A stretch of DNA of 40,821 nucleotides from Chloroflexota bacterium (GCA_016179845.1 JACPCK010000044.1:1-40821), one strand, 5' to 3'; positions 8,481 to 16,567 are shown, numbered from the stretch's first letter. The notes: generated by a model from the letters alone, not told the origin. Program-made: numbers and translations.

Positions 8481-9896
8481 ATGCCGAGTTATGACCCTGG
8501 GTCCAGGGTCTATTGTGGTAGTTGTGGCGTCAGCAGCGAACCAACGGCCCGGTTCTGCTCCGGGTGTTGGGCCCGTCTGGAAGGTCGCACCGTGACGGCT
8601 GAGGAGGGGCGGCTCATACTGGAGGCTGATAGGCGCAGCAGACAGCGTGGGCGGCGTCTCTACGTTAGCATCGTAGTGCTGGTGCTTCTGGCCCTTGTAG
8701 CATCGCTTGCCCTGTATATGGGCGGGCCCTATCTCCTCGTCCCGGAGCCTGAATCGACCCTGACGTCCGTCTCTGGCCCTCAGTCTTGGGCTATGTTCCA
8801 GGGCGACCCCGGTCGGTCGGGCTACATGGCGGCGCAGCCGCCTCGCCTGAAAGGCGATCTCATCTGGACCTTTAAGACACGAGAGTTCCTGACGACGGCT
8901 CCGGTGGTAGACCAGGGCAGGGTCTTCATATCTACGGAGGACAGGCGTGTGATAGCCCTGAGCGCTGCTGACGGGCAACCTCTGTGGGAGTTCCCTGCCA
9001 CCGGGCCCGTCAGTTCAGTCCCTGCAATTGTAGACAATACTCTTTATGTAGGGCTGTTGGATGGCCGGGTCATGGCCCTTGACACGGGCAATGGGAAAAC
9101 CCTGTGGGAGTTCCACACAGGAAGGCCAATAATCTCCTCGCCGGTAGTGTACAAAGGCACTGTTTTCGTAGGATCGGGGAACAGCAACCTTTATGCGCTT
9201 GACGCCGTTACTGGTAAGAAGCTGTGGGTCTACAAGGCGGGCTTCCTGGTCAACTCGCCCCCTGCGGTAAATGACAAAGTGGTGGCCATAGTCTCCTCCG
9301 ACCAGCAGATCCACATAGTGAACAGGGAGATAGGGAGGGGCAGGCTTACCTACCTGGTCGTCTCACCGGTTCACAGTAGCTTGGCCATCGACGGTGAGTA
9401 TGTCTACGCTGCCGTGGCGGATGGGCGCCTCCTGGCCATCGACTGGCGAAAGGTGGAGTATCCCCTGGAGAAGCGCTTCATTCTTCGAACAAAGCTCCAG
9501 CTTTACTTCTGGGGGTTCCTGAAAGAGCAGCCCAAACAGAAGGGCTTTGCCTGGGTCTTTCGCCCGCCGAAGGGGGCTATCAGGGGTAGCCCGGCAGTGA
9601 CCTCGGAGCTGGTCTACTTCGGTACATCGCAGGGGAGTCTCTATGCAGTTCACCGTTCCAACGGGGAGCTCAAATGGGAGGCCATCCTCGGCTCCCGCAT
9701 AGAGGCTTCCCCCGTTGTAATAGGGGACACAATATTTGTGGGGACGATGGACGGCTTTCTCTACTCCTTAGATGCTCAGGCCGGGACGGTGCTACAGCGC
9801 TTATCCCTCCCAGGGCCTTTGAGCAAAGGCCTTGCTGTAGTGGGCGACGTGGTGTATGGCGCCACTACCGACGGAACTGTGTTTGCCCTGAGGTAA
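8481..9896 (+). CDS. membrane-anchored zinc-ribbon and PQQ-like beta-propeller protein
   Basis: A 471-residue protein in three parts. Residues 1-35 form a zinc ribbon with CxxC pairs C12/C15 and C26/C29. A Lys/Arg-rich stretch leads to one membrane helix at about 61-80 (YVSIVVLVLLALVASLALYM). The rest, starting SWAMFQGDPGRSGY, is a PQQ-like beta-propeller of about seven blades with repeats of the type 'G.VYxGxxDGxLYALDaxTGkxLW'. The topology implied is zinc ribbon inside and propeller outside the membrane. The propeller resembles BamB-like and PQQ-repeat proteins, but the methanol-dehydrogenase catalytic residues are not evident, so a binding or scaffold role is more likely. ATG 8481 has GAGAGGGG at 8468-8475. 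Upstream in-frame starts (8328, 8451) give no extra recognisable domain. Its partner is unknown. Confidence 0.8.
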   Translation: MPSYDPGSRVYCGSCGVSSEPTARFCSGCWARLEGRTVTAEEGRLILEADRRSRQRGRRLYVSIVVLVLLALVASLALYMGGPYLLVPEPESTLTSVSGPQSWAMFQGDPGRSGYMAAQPPRLKGDLIWTFKTREFLTTAPVVDQGRVFISTEDRRVIALSAADGQPLWEFPATGPVSSVPAIVDNTLYVGLLDGRVMALDTGNGKTLWEFHTGRPIISSPVVYKGTVFVGSGNSNLYALDAVTGKKLWVYKAGFLVNSPPAVNDKVVAIVSSDQQIHIVNREIGRGRLTYLVVSPVHSSLAIDGEYVYAAVADGRLLAIDWRKVEYPLEKRFILRTKLQLYFWGFLKEQPKQKGFAWVFRPPKGAIRGSPAVTSELVYFGTSQGSLYAVHRSNGELKWEAILGSRIEASPVVIGDTIFVGTMDGFLYSLDAQAGTVLQRLSLPGPLSKGLAVVGDVVYGATTDGTVFALR

Positions 9897-10109
9897 CGAG
9901 AACTGCACGAGACCTGATCCTTATAGGCTTTGGCGCGAATGGTTGAAGCACAATTATTCGGAGCATTGGGGGACGGATTACGCCGGAAGCCTAAAATTGT
10001 ATAATTGAGGCGGTGGTCGCTTGCTTCGTAGGCGGAGGCACTTGTGTGCTGGCTCAATGGATTAGGGGCCCTGTCTTGCACCGCAGAGAAAAGCATTAAA
10101 TCGCTATTG
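9897..10109. promoter_or_regulatory. intergenic region with a consensus -10 box for the lipoprotein gene
   Basis: A perfect TATAAT is at 10000-10005. No good -35 hexamer is found 16-18 nt upstream (the bases there are around GATTACG), so the promoter is only tentative. It would leave a leader of about 95 nt before the lipoprotein start. The rest of the stretch shows no coding or RNA structure that I recognise. Confidence 0.3.
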
Positions 10110-10544
10110 ATGCGTCATCCGCAATTCCGCTGGCTAGCATGTCTCGCAACACTTGTAATGGTAATAATCGTGGGGGTGGGGTGTACACAAACACCGACCA
10201 AGTCAGTAGCAAACTCAGCTAGTTCCTACAGCTCGATTGCTGCGTATCCTGGGACAAGGGTATTGCAACAATCCAATGTCAGCGGATGTAAACAGGTCTA
10301 CTACGCTGCTGATATCCCCGGGGTGAGTTCTGAGACTCTAGCGGCCTTTTACAAGGCGCAATTTAAACAGAGGCAGTGGGATATCATTGAAGATAGCGTA
10401 GAGGCCGGGCTGGGTCTTGTCATAAGAGCCACGGCTGGCGGTCGGGTCATATTCATTAGAATTTCGTCTAACACTTCTACAGATGATTCCGTAAATAAAA
10501 AACCTTACACGGGGAGAGTGATCTTTCAACAAGAATGCACATGA
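10110..10544 (+). CDS. putative lipoprotein of unknown function
   Basis: The 144-residue product starts MRHPQFRW, followed by a hydrophobic signal segment (LACLATLVMVIIVGVG) and Cys25. The lipobox-like end is GVGC, with Gly rather than Leu at -3, so lipidation is probable, not certain. The mature part, after a Ser/Thr/Asn-rich linker, has a compact alpha/beta look: YPGTRVLQQSN..., a helix LAAFYKAQFKQRQWDI, and strands GLGLVIRA and GRVIFIRIS. It ends with a Cys close to the C-terminus (QECT). I do not recognise the family. ATG 10110 is chosen because it gives a proper signal sequence; an upstream start at 10044 would put 22 more residues before it. It lies 39 nt before a small membrane-protein gene and may be co-transcribed with it. 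Confidence 0.6.
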   Translation: MRHPQFRWLACLATLVMVIIVGVGCTQTPTKSVANSASSYSSIAAYPGTRVLQQSNVSGCKQVYYAADIPGVSSETLAAFYKAQFKQRQWDIIEDSVEAGLGLVIRATAGGRVIFIRISSNTSTDDSVNKKPYTGRVIFQQECT

Positions 10545-10583
10545 TAGTTGCGTTTCCATGTGGTTGATATTTTATTCGGTGTT

Positions 10584-10856
10584 ATGCAAGCTATGGCTCA
10601 ATCACCAGTAAGCCCATCTCCGTTCCACAAAGTCATCAAGGCTCTAGTTGCCACAAAAACTAAGAATGGCCTTGCAGCCTTGAATCTTGGCTTGGTGTTT
10701 GTGGCGTTCTTCACCGTCATACTCCTCATGACTGGCAGAGACAGGATGGTGTTGGCCATCCTGATGGTTGTTTTATGGCAAGGATATGCAGTATTTGCCT
10801 TGTTGCATACAGCGGAATACGATAGAGGCGAAAAAGCGACAAAGCAACCTGATTAG
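10584..10856 (+). CDS. small two-helix membrane protein of unknown function
   Basis: A 90-residue product with two predicted membrane helices: about NLGLVFVAFFTVILLM and MVLAILMVVLWQGYAVFALL, joined by a short charged turn (TGRDR). The N-terminus is Ser/Pro-rich with a basic helix (HKVIKALVATKTK), and the tail is charged (EYDRGEKATK). The start is uncertain: ATG 10584, ATG 10593 and a TTG at 10548 are all in frame, and none has a good Shine-Dalgarno. It follows the putative lipoprotein, so the two may form a small membrane module. I do not recognise a family. Confidence 0.5.
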   Translation: MQAMAQSPVSPSPFHKVIKALVATKTKNGLAALNLGLVFVAFFTVILLMTGRDRMVLAILMVVLWQGYAVFALLHTAEYDRGEKATKQPD

Positions 10857-10892
10857 TTACCACAACGTAACGGCACACCCGTCTGTCATCTG

Positions 10893-10921
10893 TTGCCTCC
10901 TTTAACTCAGGATGCTAGGCT
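10893..10921 (+). promoter_or_regulatory. putative sigma70 promoter of hemW, possibly giving a leaderless transcript
   Basis: TTGCCT (10893-10898) and TAGGCT (10916-10921) are spaced by 17 nt. The -10 box ends 7 nt before the hemW ATG at 10929, so transcription would start at or next to the start codon, and no Shine-Dalgarno is needed or seen. Confidence 0.4.
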
Positions 10922-10928
10922 TTAGGGC

Positions 10929-12164
10929 ATGGCCAAGGCAGAGCCACTTGCTATCCAGCGGGCCTCTGAAGGCCTCCGCGAGGGGATTGCTCTGTACGTG
11001 CATATCCCCTTCTGCGAGACCAAGTGCCCCTACTGCGACTTTAATACCTACGCTGGGATCAGGCACCTGCTCCCGGCTTATCTGGGTGCTCTCTGTACAG
11101 AGGTATCCCTGTGGGGCAGCCACCTGGGACAGCCCAGGGTCAACACCGTGTTCCTGGGAGGCGGCACCCCATCGCTTCTGACGCCAGAAGAGCTGGCACG
11201 GGTGATGGAGGTCATCCACGGCAGCTTCTCCATCGCCGGAGATGCCGAGGTGACCGTGGAGTGCAACCCTGATGACCTTTCCGTGGACAGGGTCAGGGCC
11301 TATCTAAGGCACGGGGTTAACAGGGTTAGCATCGGGGTCCAGAGCCTGGACGATCGGCTACTGCACCTGCTGGGCCGAAGGCACTCCGCCGCCAGGGCGG
11401 TGGAGGCCTACTGGATGGTTCGAGAGGCAGGGATGGCCAACGTGAACCTGGACCTGATGTACAGCCTGCCCCAGCAGACCATGGAGCAGTGGCAGGCCAC
11501 CCTGGGAAAGGCCCTGGAGCTATCTCCTGAGCATCTCTCCCTCTACTGCCTGACCGTAGAGGAGGGTACGCCCCTGGCGCGATGGGTAAAGGATGGAAGT
11601 GTGCCGGACCCGGACCCGGACCTGGCCGCTGATATGTACCTCTGGGCCCATGAGCGGTTGGCGGGAGCAGGCTACGGCCACTACGAGATATCCAACTGGG
11701 CTCGAAGGGGATTCGAGAGCCGTCACAACCTTACCTACTGGCGCAACATGCCCTACCTGGGCGTGGGCCCAGGCGCTCATTCGTACCTGTTGGGCCGTAG
11801 GTTCTCTAACCTGGCCTCCCCGGCGGAATACATCAAAAGGGTAGGCGATTGGATGGCGGCGAAGCAGGGTAGCTCCATGTCCACCGTTCCTGCTCCGGGC
11901 GCTGGCCCTGTGGAGGACGTGGAGGAAATTGGCCCCGACTTGGCCATGGCCGAAACGATGATGCTGGGCCTGAGGCTCGCCGAAGGTATCAGCCTTCACT
12001 CTTTCAAGGAGCGCTTTGGTCTTGACATAACGCAGACATACAGGGCGCTGATAGAAGAGCTTGCTACCGTGGGGTTGCTCGAGCTGGTGGCGGGGTACTT
12101 GCGGCTCACGGACCGAGGGCGGATCCTGGGCAACGAGGTGTTCTCACGGTTTATCATCACCTAG
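10929..12164 (+). CDS. hemW: radical SAM heme chaperone HemW
   Basis: A 411-residue radical SAM protein of the HemN/HemW family. The cluster motif is CETKCPYC (C29, C33, C36), giving the CxxxCxxC pattern, followed by the GGGTPS SAM-binding stretch and GVQSLDD. A HNxxYW motif starts at H266 (HNLTYW), which in HemW relates to heme binding and helps separate it from the oxygen-independent coproporphyrinogen oxidase HemN. The known role of HemW is heme transfer to membrane apo-proteins, not porphyrin synthesis. The C-terminal HemN-type winged domain is present (SLHSFKERFGLDITQ...). ATG 10929 gives the family-typical N-terminus. The intergenic stretch before it has its own promoter-like sequence. 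Confidence 0.9.
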   Translation: MAKAEPLAIQRASEGLREGIALYVHIPFCETKCPYCDFNTYAGIRHLLPAYLGALCTEVSLWGSHLGQPRVNTVFLGGGTPSLLTPEELARVMEVIHGSFSIAGDAEVTVECNPDDLSVDRVRAYLRHGVNRVSIGVQSLDDRLLHLLGRRHSAARAVEAYWMVREAGMANVNLDLMYSLPQQTMEQWQATLGKALELSPEHLSLYCLTVEEGTPLARWVKDGSVPDPDPDLAADMYLWAHERLAGAGYGHYEISNWARRGFESRHNLTYWRNMPYLGVGPGAHSYLLGRRFSNLASPAEYIKRVGDWMAAKQGSSMSTVPAPGAGPVEDVEEIGPDLAMAETMMLGLRLAEGISLHSFKERFGLDITQTYRALIEELATVGLLELVAGYLRLTDRGRILGNEVFSRFIIT

Positions 12165-12235
12165 GGCGCTACCAGTCTCCCTTCAGGAGGACGGGGCCCC
12201 TGCGGCAGCGACGGCCTCCGTACTCTCCTGACGGC

Positions 12236-12586
12236 TTGCCTGTTACGGAGAAGGATGTCCGAAAGGCCCTCGTTGCACTCATACAGGCTTTCCAAGGGCC
12301 CTGGCAGGGAAGGATCAAGGACAGGGGCATGGATGAGCGAGATGTGGCAGTGGCTTCAGGCCTGCTCACCCCGGCTGAAATCGAGGCGCCTTTCTACTCC
12401 ATCGACAGGCGATGGCGCATGCTAGAGGTCATGAAAGAGATGGGCTCCCGTGGCTGGATCAGGGCGGAGATTAGCGCCAGGGAGGGCACATACCGCGTCT
12501 GGCCCACTTCCCAGGGTGAGGCCTACTGCCTCAAGCGTTTATTCCCATGGTATAGCAGGCTCTGGCTACGGCTAAGGAGGGGCTAG
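12236..12586 (+). CDS. small basic protein of unknown function
   Basis: About 116 residues, predicted soluble, rich in Arg and Trp. The central part (LTPAEIEAPFYSIDRRW, helix MLEVMKEMGSRGWI, then EGTYRVWPTSQGEAYCLKRLF) has the helix-helix-hairpin rhythm of a winged-helix domain, but I cannot name a family. The start is unclear. TTG 12236 is the first common start codon; the frame stays open back to hemW, and an AGGAGG at 12185-12190 has no good start codon at the right distance. It lies 70 nt downstream of hemW on the same strand. Its stop codon TAG overlaps the stop of the convergent aminotransferase gene in a shared palindrome CTAG (12583-12586). Confidence 0.5.
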   Translation: MPVTEKDVRKALVALIQAFQGPWQGRIKDRGMDERDVAVASGLLTPAEIEAPFYSIDRRWRMLEVMKEMGSRGWIRAEISAREGTYRVWPTSQGEAYCLKRLFPWYSRLWLRLRRG

Positions 12587-13776
12587 CATGCCAGGGCCTT
12601 GGCGGCGGAGGCAACGCCTTCTCCGCGGGCTACTTCATACCCGAAGCGTGGCAATAAGGTCTCAAGCGCTGTGAGGAGAGAGAGAACGTAGGCCACCTGG
12701 GAGGACTCACCCATGAGGCCGATTCTCCATATCTGGCCCCGAAGCTTGCCCAGCCCACCCCCTATCTCGATGTTGAACTCCCTGAGGAGGGCTTGTCGGA
12801 ATGTCTGGTCATCGATTCCATCGGGAATGAAGACCGGCGTGAGCTGGTTCAAGCGGTACGGCGGGGCCACCAGGAGCTTCAGCCCAAGAGCCTCCAAGCC
12901 ACGCCGCAGGGCTTCGGCGTTCCTCTCATGTCGGACAAACCGCTGCTCCAAGCCCTCGTCAAGGACAACCCGTAGACCTTCGTGGAGGGCGTACAGCAGC
13001 GTCACTGGGGTAGTGTGATGGTAGCGGCGTGGGCCGGACCAGTAGTTCTCCAGAAGAGAAAGGTCCAGATACCAAGTGCGGGTCTTGCTTTTGCGCTCAC
13101 GTATGACGTTCACTGCGGCGTCGCTGGCGGTGATCGGCGAAAGGCCCGGGGGACAGCCCAGGCACTTCTGGGTGGCGCTGTAGACAAAGTCTGCTTCCCA
13201 GGACTCTACCTCCACAGAGCAGCCTCCTAGAGAGGTAACCGCATCTACCAGCAGCAGGGCGTTGTACTTCCGGGCCAGGCGGGAGATGTCCTGCATGGGC
13301 TGGAGCACCCCTGTGGACGTCTCAGCGTGAACCACTGCCAGGAGCTTGACTTTGTTGGCATGCCTCTTCAGCTCTCTCTCCAGGTCGCCGGGGTCAACAG
13401 GGCTGCCCCACTCAGCAGGCACCATGATAGGCCTGGCTCCTTGGCGGGTTACCATTTCAGCGATGCGCTCGCTGAAGAAGCCATTGGCTCCTATGACGGC
13501 TACGTCATCAGGCTCCAGGAGATTGGCAATGCCGGTCTCCATGCCGGCGGAACCGGTCCCTGGAACAGCGAAGGTGACTGAGTTCCTCGTCCGGAAGACT
13601 TGCCGCAGCATGGCCGCTACCTGATCCATTATCTGGAGCAGGTCGGGGTCCAGATAGCCAATGACGGGGAGCTGCATCGCCCGCATCACCCTGGGGTGCA
13701 CGTTGCTGGGCCCAGGGCCCAGCAGGACCCTCTGAGGCGGTTGCAACTCGCCGAATAGTTCCGGTGAGGCACTCAT
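12583..13776 (-). CDS. class V PLP-dependent aminotransferase (alanine-glyoxylate / serine-glyoxylate type)
   Basis: A 397-residue cytosolic enzyme that should move an amino group from alanine, serine or a related donor to glyoxylate or another oxo acid. The N-terminal LLGPGPSNVHPRVMRAM block is the family hallmark. The PLP lysine is K204 in YSATQKCLGCPPG, with the cofactor Asp in LLLVDAVTSLGG and the substrate-binding Arg in the GQIWRIGLMG block. These all match the alanine-glyoxylate/serine-glyoxylate/purine-catabolism aminotransferase subfamily. ATG 13776 is chosen because AGGAG lies 5 nt upstream; the frame is open to 13827. It is divergent from an MBL-fold hydrolase, with a clear promoter in between. 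The exact amino donor cannot be told from sequence. Confidence 0.85.
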   Translation of the reverse strand: MSASPELFGELQPPQRVLLGPGPSNVHPRVMRAMQLPVIGYLDPDLLQIMDQVAAMLRQVFRTRNSVTFAVPGTGSAGMETGIANLLEPDDVAVIGANGFFSERIAEMVTRQGARPIMVPAEWGSPVDPGDLERELKRHANKVKLLAVVHAETSTGVLQPMQDISRLARKYNALLLVDAVTSLGGCSVEVESWEADFVYSATQKCLGCPPGLSPITASDAAVNVIRERKSKTRTWYLDLSLLENYWSGPRRYHHTTPVTLLYALHEGLRVVLDEGLEQRFVRHERNAEALRRGLEALGLKLLVAPPYRLNQLTPVFIPDGIDDQTFRQALLREFNIEIGGGLGKLRGQIWRIGLMGESSQVAYVLSLLTALETLLPRFGYEVARGEGVASAAKALAC

Positions 13777-13808
13777 ATCGGCTCCTGTAAGTGGCAAGCT
13801 GAGCGAAT

Positions 13809-13837
13809 AGACTACCAGTCTGCACATGAAAGGTCAA
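13809..13837 (-). promoter_or_regulatory. sigma70-type promoter of the aminotransferase gene
   Basis: On the minus strand TTGACC (13832-13837) and TAGTCT (13809-13814) are spaced by 17 nt. Transcription would start near 13802, giving a 26-nt leader that includes the AGGAG site. Confidence 0.5.
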
Positions 13838-13855
13838 GGGTTTGAAAAGAGCGCC

Positions 13856-13885
13856 TTGACGATCGTTTCGGCTATGAAATAACAT
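13856..13885 (+). promoter_or_regulatory. sigma70-type promoter of the MBL-fold hydrolase gene
   Basis: TTGACG (13856-13861) and TAACAT (13880-13885) are spaced by 18 nt. The predicted start near 13892 leaves about 47 nt of leader. It is back-to-back with the aminotransferase promoter. Confidence 0.45.
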
Positions 13886-13938
13886 ACGGGCAGCGTGAGA
13901 TCGTGCTCAAGATCTTACTTCAAGGAAGGAGGTGGCCT

Positions 13939-14784
13939 ATGGCAGGTGACAGGACCCGGGTAGGAAATGTGGAGATCCTGGCCTGCAACGACGGCATGCT
14001 GGAGCTCCCTGTGCAGATGGTCTTCCCCACCCTTGCCGCCGGTGCCATGACCCCATTCAACCAGCGATACCCGCAGACCGTCTCTCCTCAGGGTAACATC
14101 CTGGACCCCATGGGCTTTTATGTCCTGAGATCGCAGGGTAAGACGGTGCTTGTGGACACGGGGATCGGGCCTGGCCCCATTGAGGCCTTCGGCGGTGTAC
14201 GAGGCAACCTGCCCCAGGAGCTCAGGCGTCAGGGCGTGAAGGCGGAGGAGATCGATGTGGTACTCCTCACTCATCTCCATCCAGACCATGTGGGCTGGAA
14301 CCTGACGGCCCAGGGAAGGCCGACATTCCCCAGGGCCCGATATCTGGTGCATAGGGCGGACTGGGAGTTCTTCACCAATCGGGACAACTGGAAGCTCTTG
14401 CCCTATCCCTACGTGGAGAGCTGTGTGCTGCCTCTTCAGCGCCTGGGTGTGCTGGACCTGGTGACAGGGGAAAGGGCAGTTACGGGTGAGGTGACTACTC
14501 TACCGACGCCGGGGCATACACCCGGTCACATGAGCGTTCTGATAGCCTCTGCAGGCCAGAGGGCCATTGTTACAGGGGATGTGAGCGTTCACGCGGCCCA
14601 GGTGACGGAGACGGACTGGAACACGGCCTTTGACGGTATTCCGGAGATGGCCAGCGAGACTCGCCGTCAACTGCTCGACCGCATCGAGCGGGAGGGAATG
14701 ATTATGATAGCTGGCCACTTCCCCGTACCAGGGATAGGAAAGCTGGTCAGGCTCCAGGGGAAGCGCTACTGGCAGGCCCTCTAG
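13939..14784 (+). CDS. MBL-fold metallohydrolase
   Basis: A 281-residue metallo-beta-lactamase-fold protein. The metal-binding motif is THLHPDHVGWN, with H112, H114, D116 and H117. A second conserved His follows in TPGHTPGHMSVL, and the bridging Asp is in TGDVSVH. A late His (MIAGHFPVPG) completes the two-metal site, so it looks catalytically competent. The substrate is not predictable: relatives include quorum-quenching lactonases, glyoxalase II-like enzymes and organophosphate-type hydrolases. ATG 13939 has a near-perfect AAGGAGGTG (13926-13934) 4-6 nt upstream, among the strongest ribosome-binding sites in the window. It is monocistronic. The convergent acpP gene ends 17 nt downstream. Confidence 0.85.
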   Translation: MAGDRTRVGNVEILACNDGMLELPVQMVFPTLAAGAMTPFNQRYPQTVSPQGNILDPMGFYVLRSQGKTVLVDTGIGPGPIEAFGGVRGNLPQELRRQGVKAEEIDVVLLTHLHPDHVGWNLTAQGRPTFPRARYLVHRADWEFFTNRDNWKLLPYPYVESCVLPLQRLGVLDLVTGERAVTGEVTTLPTPGHTPGHMSVLIASAGQRAIVTGDVSVHAAQVTETDWNTAFDGIPEMASETRRQLLDRIEREGMIMIAGHFPVPGIGKLVRLQGKRYWQAL

Positions 14785-14801
14785 GGACTTTCGTCTGACC
14801 G

Positions 14802-15065
14802 CTAGGGCCCGTCTGTGGCGCCGCGGGCCTTGAGGTAGTCCACGGCCTGCTGCACTGTAGCTATCTTTTCGGCGTCCTCGTCCGATATCTCTAGTATTTT
14901 ACCTGAACTGGAGAACTCCTCCTCCAGGGCCATGATGAGTTCAACCAGGTCTAGGGAGTCGGCCTTTAGGTCTGCGGCGAAGGCGGCCTCTGGCTTGATC
15001 AGAGACTCTTCAACGCCGAGACGATCAACAATAACCTTCTTCACGCGCTCATAGACGGTTGCCAT
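14802..15065 (-). CDS. acpP: acyl carrier protein
   Basis: An 87-residue acidic carrier that holds growing fatty acids on a phosphopantetheine arm. The attachment site is Ser37 in the DSLDLVE motif. The sequence matches AcpP of other bacteria except for about five additional residues in the loop after EEEF (SSSGKILE), before helix III (EISDEDAEK). GAGGTG lies upstream within the end of nusB; the two genes are separated by 3 nt. It is last in the yceD-rpmF-fabD-nusB-acpP operon, which links fatty acid and ribosome synthesis. Confidence 0.93.
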   Translation of the reverse strand: MATVYERVKKVIVDRLGVEESLIKPEAAFAADLKADSLDLVELIMALEEEFSSSGKILEISDEDAEKIATVQQAVDYLKARGATDGP

Positions 15066-15068
15066 CGT

Positions 15069-15542
15069 TCACCTCGCTGAAGTGGATAGGGTGGTCGGGC
15101 GCAGGTGCGGTCGCTTTTCCATGGCCGCGCCCAAGACGCCGTTGATAAAGCGGGGGGAGCTTTCAGAGCCAAACATCTTGGCCAACTCCACTGCCTCGTT
15201 GATAGCCACCTTGGGGGGTACCGACCTTTCAATAAGGATCTCGTGCAGGGCCATGCGTAGCAGATTTCGGTCCACGACAGCAAGCTGGCTCACAGGCCTG
15301 ACCGGCGCAAGCTCGCCGATCCACTGGTCGAGGAGGGTTTTTTGTGCAATAACTCCCTGCACCAGCGAGCGGGCGAACTGCTCGGCATCAGGTGGGACAG
15401 AGTTCTCGGACAATATCCACAGGAGCACGTCCCTGTCCGAGTGGCCAACCAGGTCCACTTCATAGAGGGTCTGGAGCGCTATGACGCGGCTCCTCCGCCG
15501 AAGGGGCAGGGTGGGGTCGAGGACCAGAGTCTCTTCTATCAT
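15069..15542 (-). CDS. nusB: transcription antitermination protein NusB
   Basis: A 157-residue NusB family protein. It binds boxA RNA together with NusE (ribosomal protein S10) and prevents premature termination of rRNA operons. Typical segments are RRRSRVIALQTLYEVDL near the N-terminus, LDQWIGELAP, and VVDRNLLRMALHEIL with the PPKVAINEAVELAKMFG block; the C-terminus has SSPRFINGVLGA. ATG 15542 is preferred: it leaves a 10-nt gap after fabD, whereas a TTG at 15569 would overlap fabD. The N-terminus has about 15 more residues than the E. coli protein. It sits between fabD and acpP in one operon. Confidence 0.9.
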   Translation of the reverse strand: MIEETLVLDPTLPLRRRSRVIALQTLYEVDLVGHSDRDVLLWILSENSVPPDAEQFARSLVQGVIAQKTLLDQWIGELAPVRPVSQLAVVDRNLLRMALHEILIERSVPPKVAINEAVELAKMFGSESSPRFINGVLGAAMEKRPHLRPTTLSTSAR

Positions 15543-15552
15543 TGGGGCCGGA

Positions 15553-16509
15553 CTAGGGGATAGCGGCAACGGCCTCTCTCATAGACTTTATGTCACTTAT
15601 ATTGTAGACCTTGGCCTCTCGGCAGGTCCTCTTGACCAGGCCTGTAAGAACACGGCCAGGTCCAAACTCAAGGAATGTAGATACGCCTGAGCCCGTGATG
15701 AACTTGACCGACCTGTGCCACTGCACAGGCTGGCAGAGCTGATCGATAAGCTCCTGTTTAATGGCCTGAGGTGACGTTAGGGGCAGCCCCGTAGTGTTAG
15801 CAACTATGGGCGTCTCTGGGGTGCGGATCTCACTCTCCTCTATGGCTATAGCCATACCTTCCCGTGCTGGCTCCATAAGCTCCGAGTGGAAGGCTCCACT
15901 TACCTGTAGTGTCATAATTCGTTTGGCTCCCCTGGCTGTGGCAAGGTCCAGGGCCCGGGCCAAAGCAAGACGCTCACCAGAGATGACAATCTGGTCCTCG
16001 GAGTTCACTGTGGAAATCTGTGTGCCGGTCTCCCGGCAGATACTCTCCACGGTCTCCTCGTCCAGTCCCAGGACAGCAGCCATGCCCCCTGGCCTGATCT
16101 CGGCGGCAGTCTGCATCAGCCTTCCCCTTGCCTTCACCAACCTTACTGCGTCGAAGGGGCGAAGGGCACCCGCAGCCACCAGTGCTGTGTATTCGCCAAG
16201 GCTGTGGCCGGCGACAAAGGCGGGCTTCACTCCACCGTTGGACCCGGCTTCCTCCCGGTAGGCCGCAAGACAGGCCAGGCTCACCGCCAGAAGGGCAGGC
16301 TGGGCGATGCTGGTCTTGTTTAACTCCTCAGACGGCCCCTTGAAGAGGAGCTGCCTAAGAGGTACTTGGAGGGCTTCCTCTGTCTCCTGCAGCACTTGGC
16401 GAGCAGCAGGGGAGTTGTAGTACAGGTCCATTCCCATCCCCACTACCTGAGAGCCTTGGCCCGGAAACACGTAGGCGACACCGGGGTGGAGGTTCTCAGC
16501 CAAAGTCAT
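15553..16509 (-). CDS. fabD: malonyl-CoA:acyl carrier protein transacylase
   Basis: A 318-residue enzyme that loads malonate from CoA onto the acyl carrier protein, the entry step of type II fatty acid synthesis. Conserved features are the FPGQGSQ oxyanion block near residue 15-21, the nucleophile Ser103 in GHSLGEY, and the catalytic His208 in SGAFHS. Length is normal for the family. ATG 16509 is preceded by AAGGAG. It lies downstream of rpmF and upstream of nusB and acpP, so the enzyme and its carrier substrate are encoded in one operon. Confidence 0.94.
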   Translation of the reverse strand: MTLAENLHPGVAYVFPGQGSQVVGMGMDLYYNSPAARQVLQETEEALQVPLRQLLFKGPSEELNKTSIAQPALLAVSLACLAAYREEAGSNGGVKPAFVAGHSLGEYTALVAAGALRPFDAVRLVKARGRLMQTAAEIRPGGMAAVLGLDEETVESICRETGTQISTVNSEDQIVISGERLALARALDLATARGAKRIMTLQVSGAFHSELMEPAREGMAIAIEESEIRTPETPIVANTTGLPLTSPQAIKQELIDQLCQPVQWHRSVKFITGSGVSTFLEFGPGRVLTGLVKRTCREAKVYNISDIKSMREAVAAIP

Positions 16510-16567
16510 AACAGCTCCTTAAGGCAATTTCCGGGGAGCGCTGATCGAGGGACAGCGAGGTGTCCCA

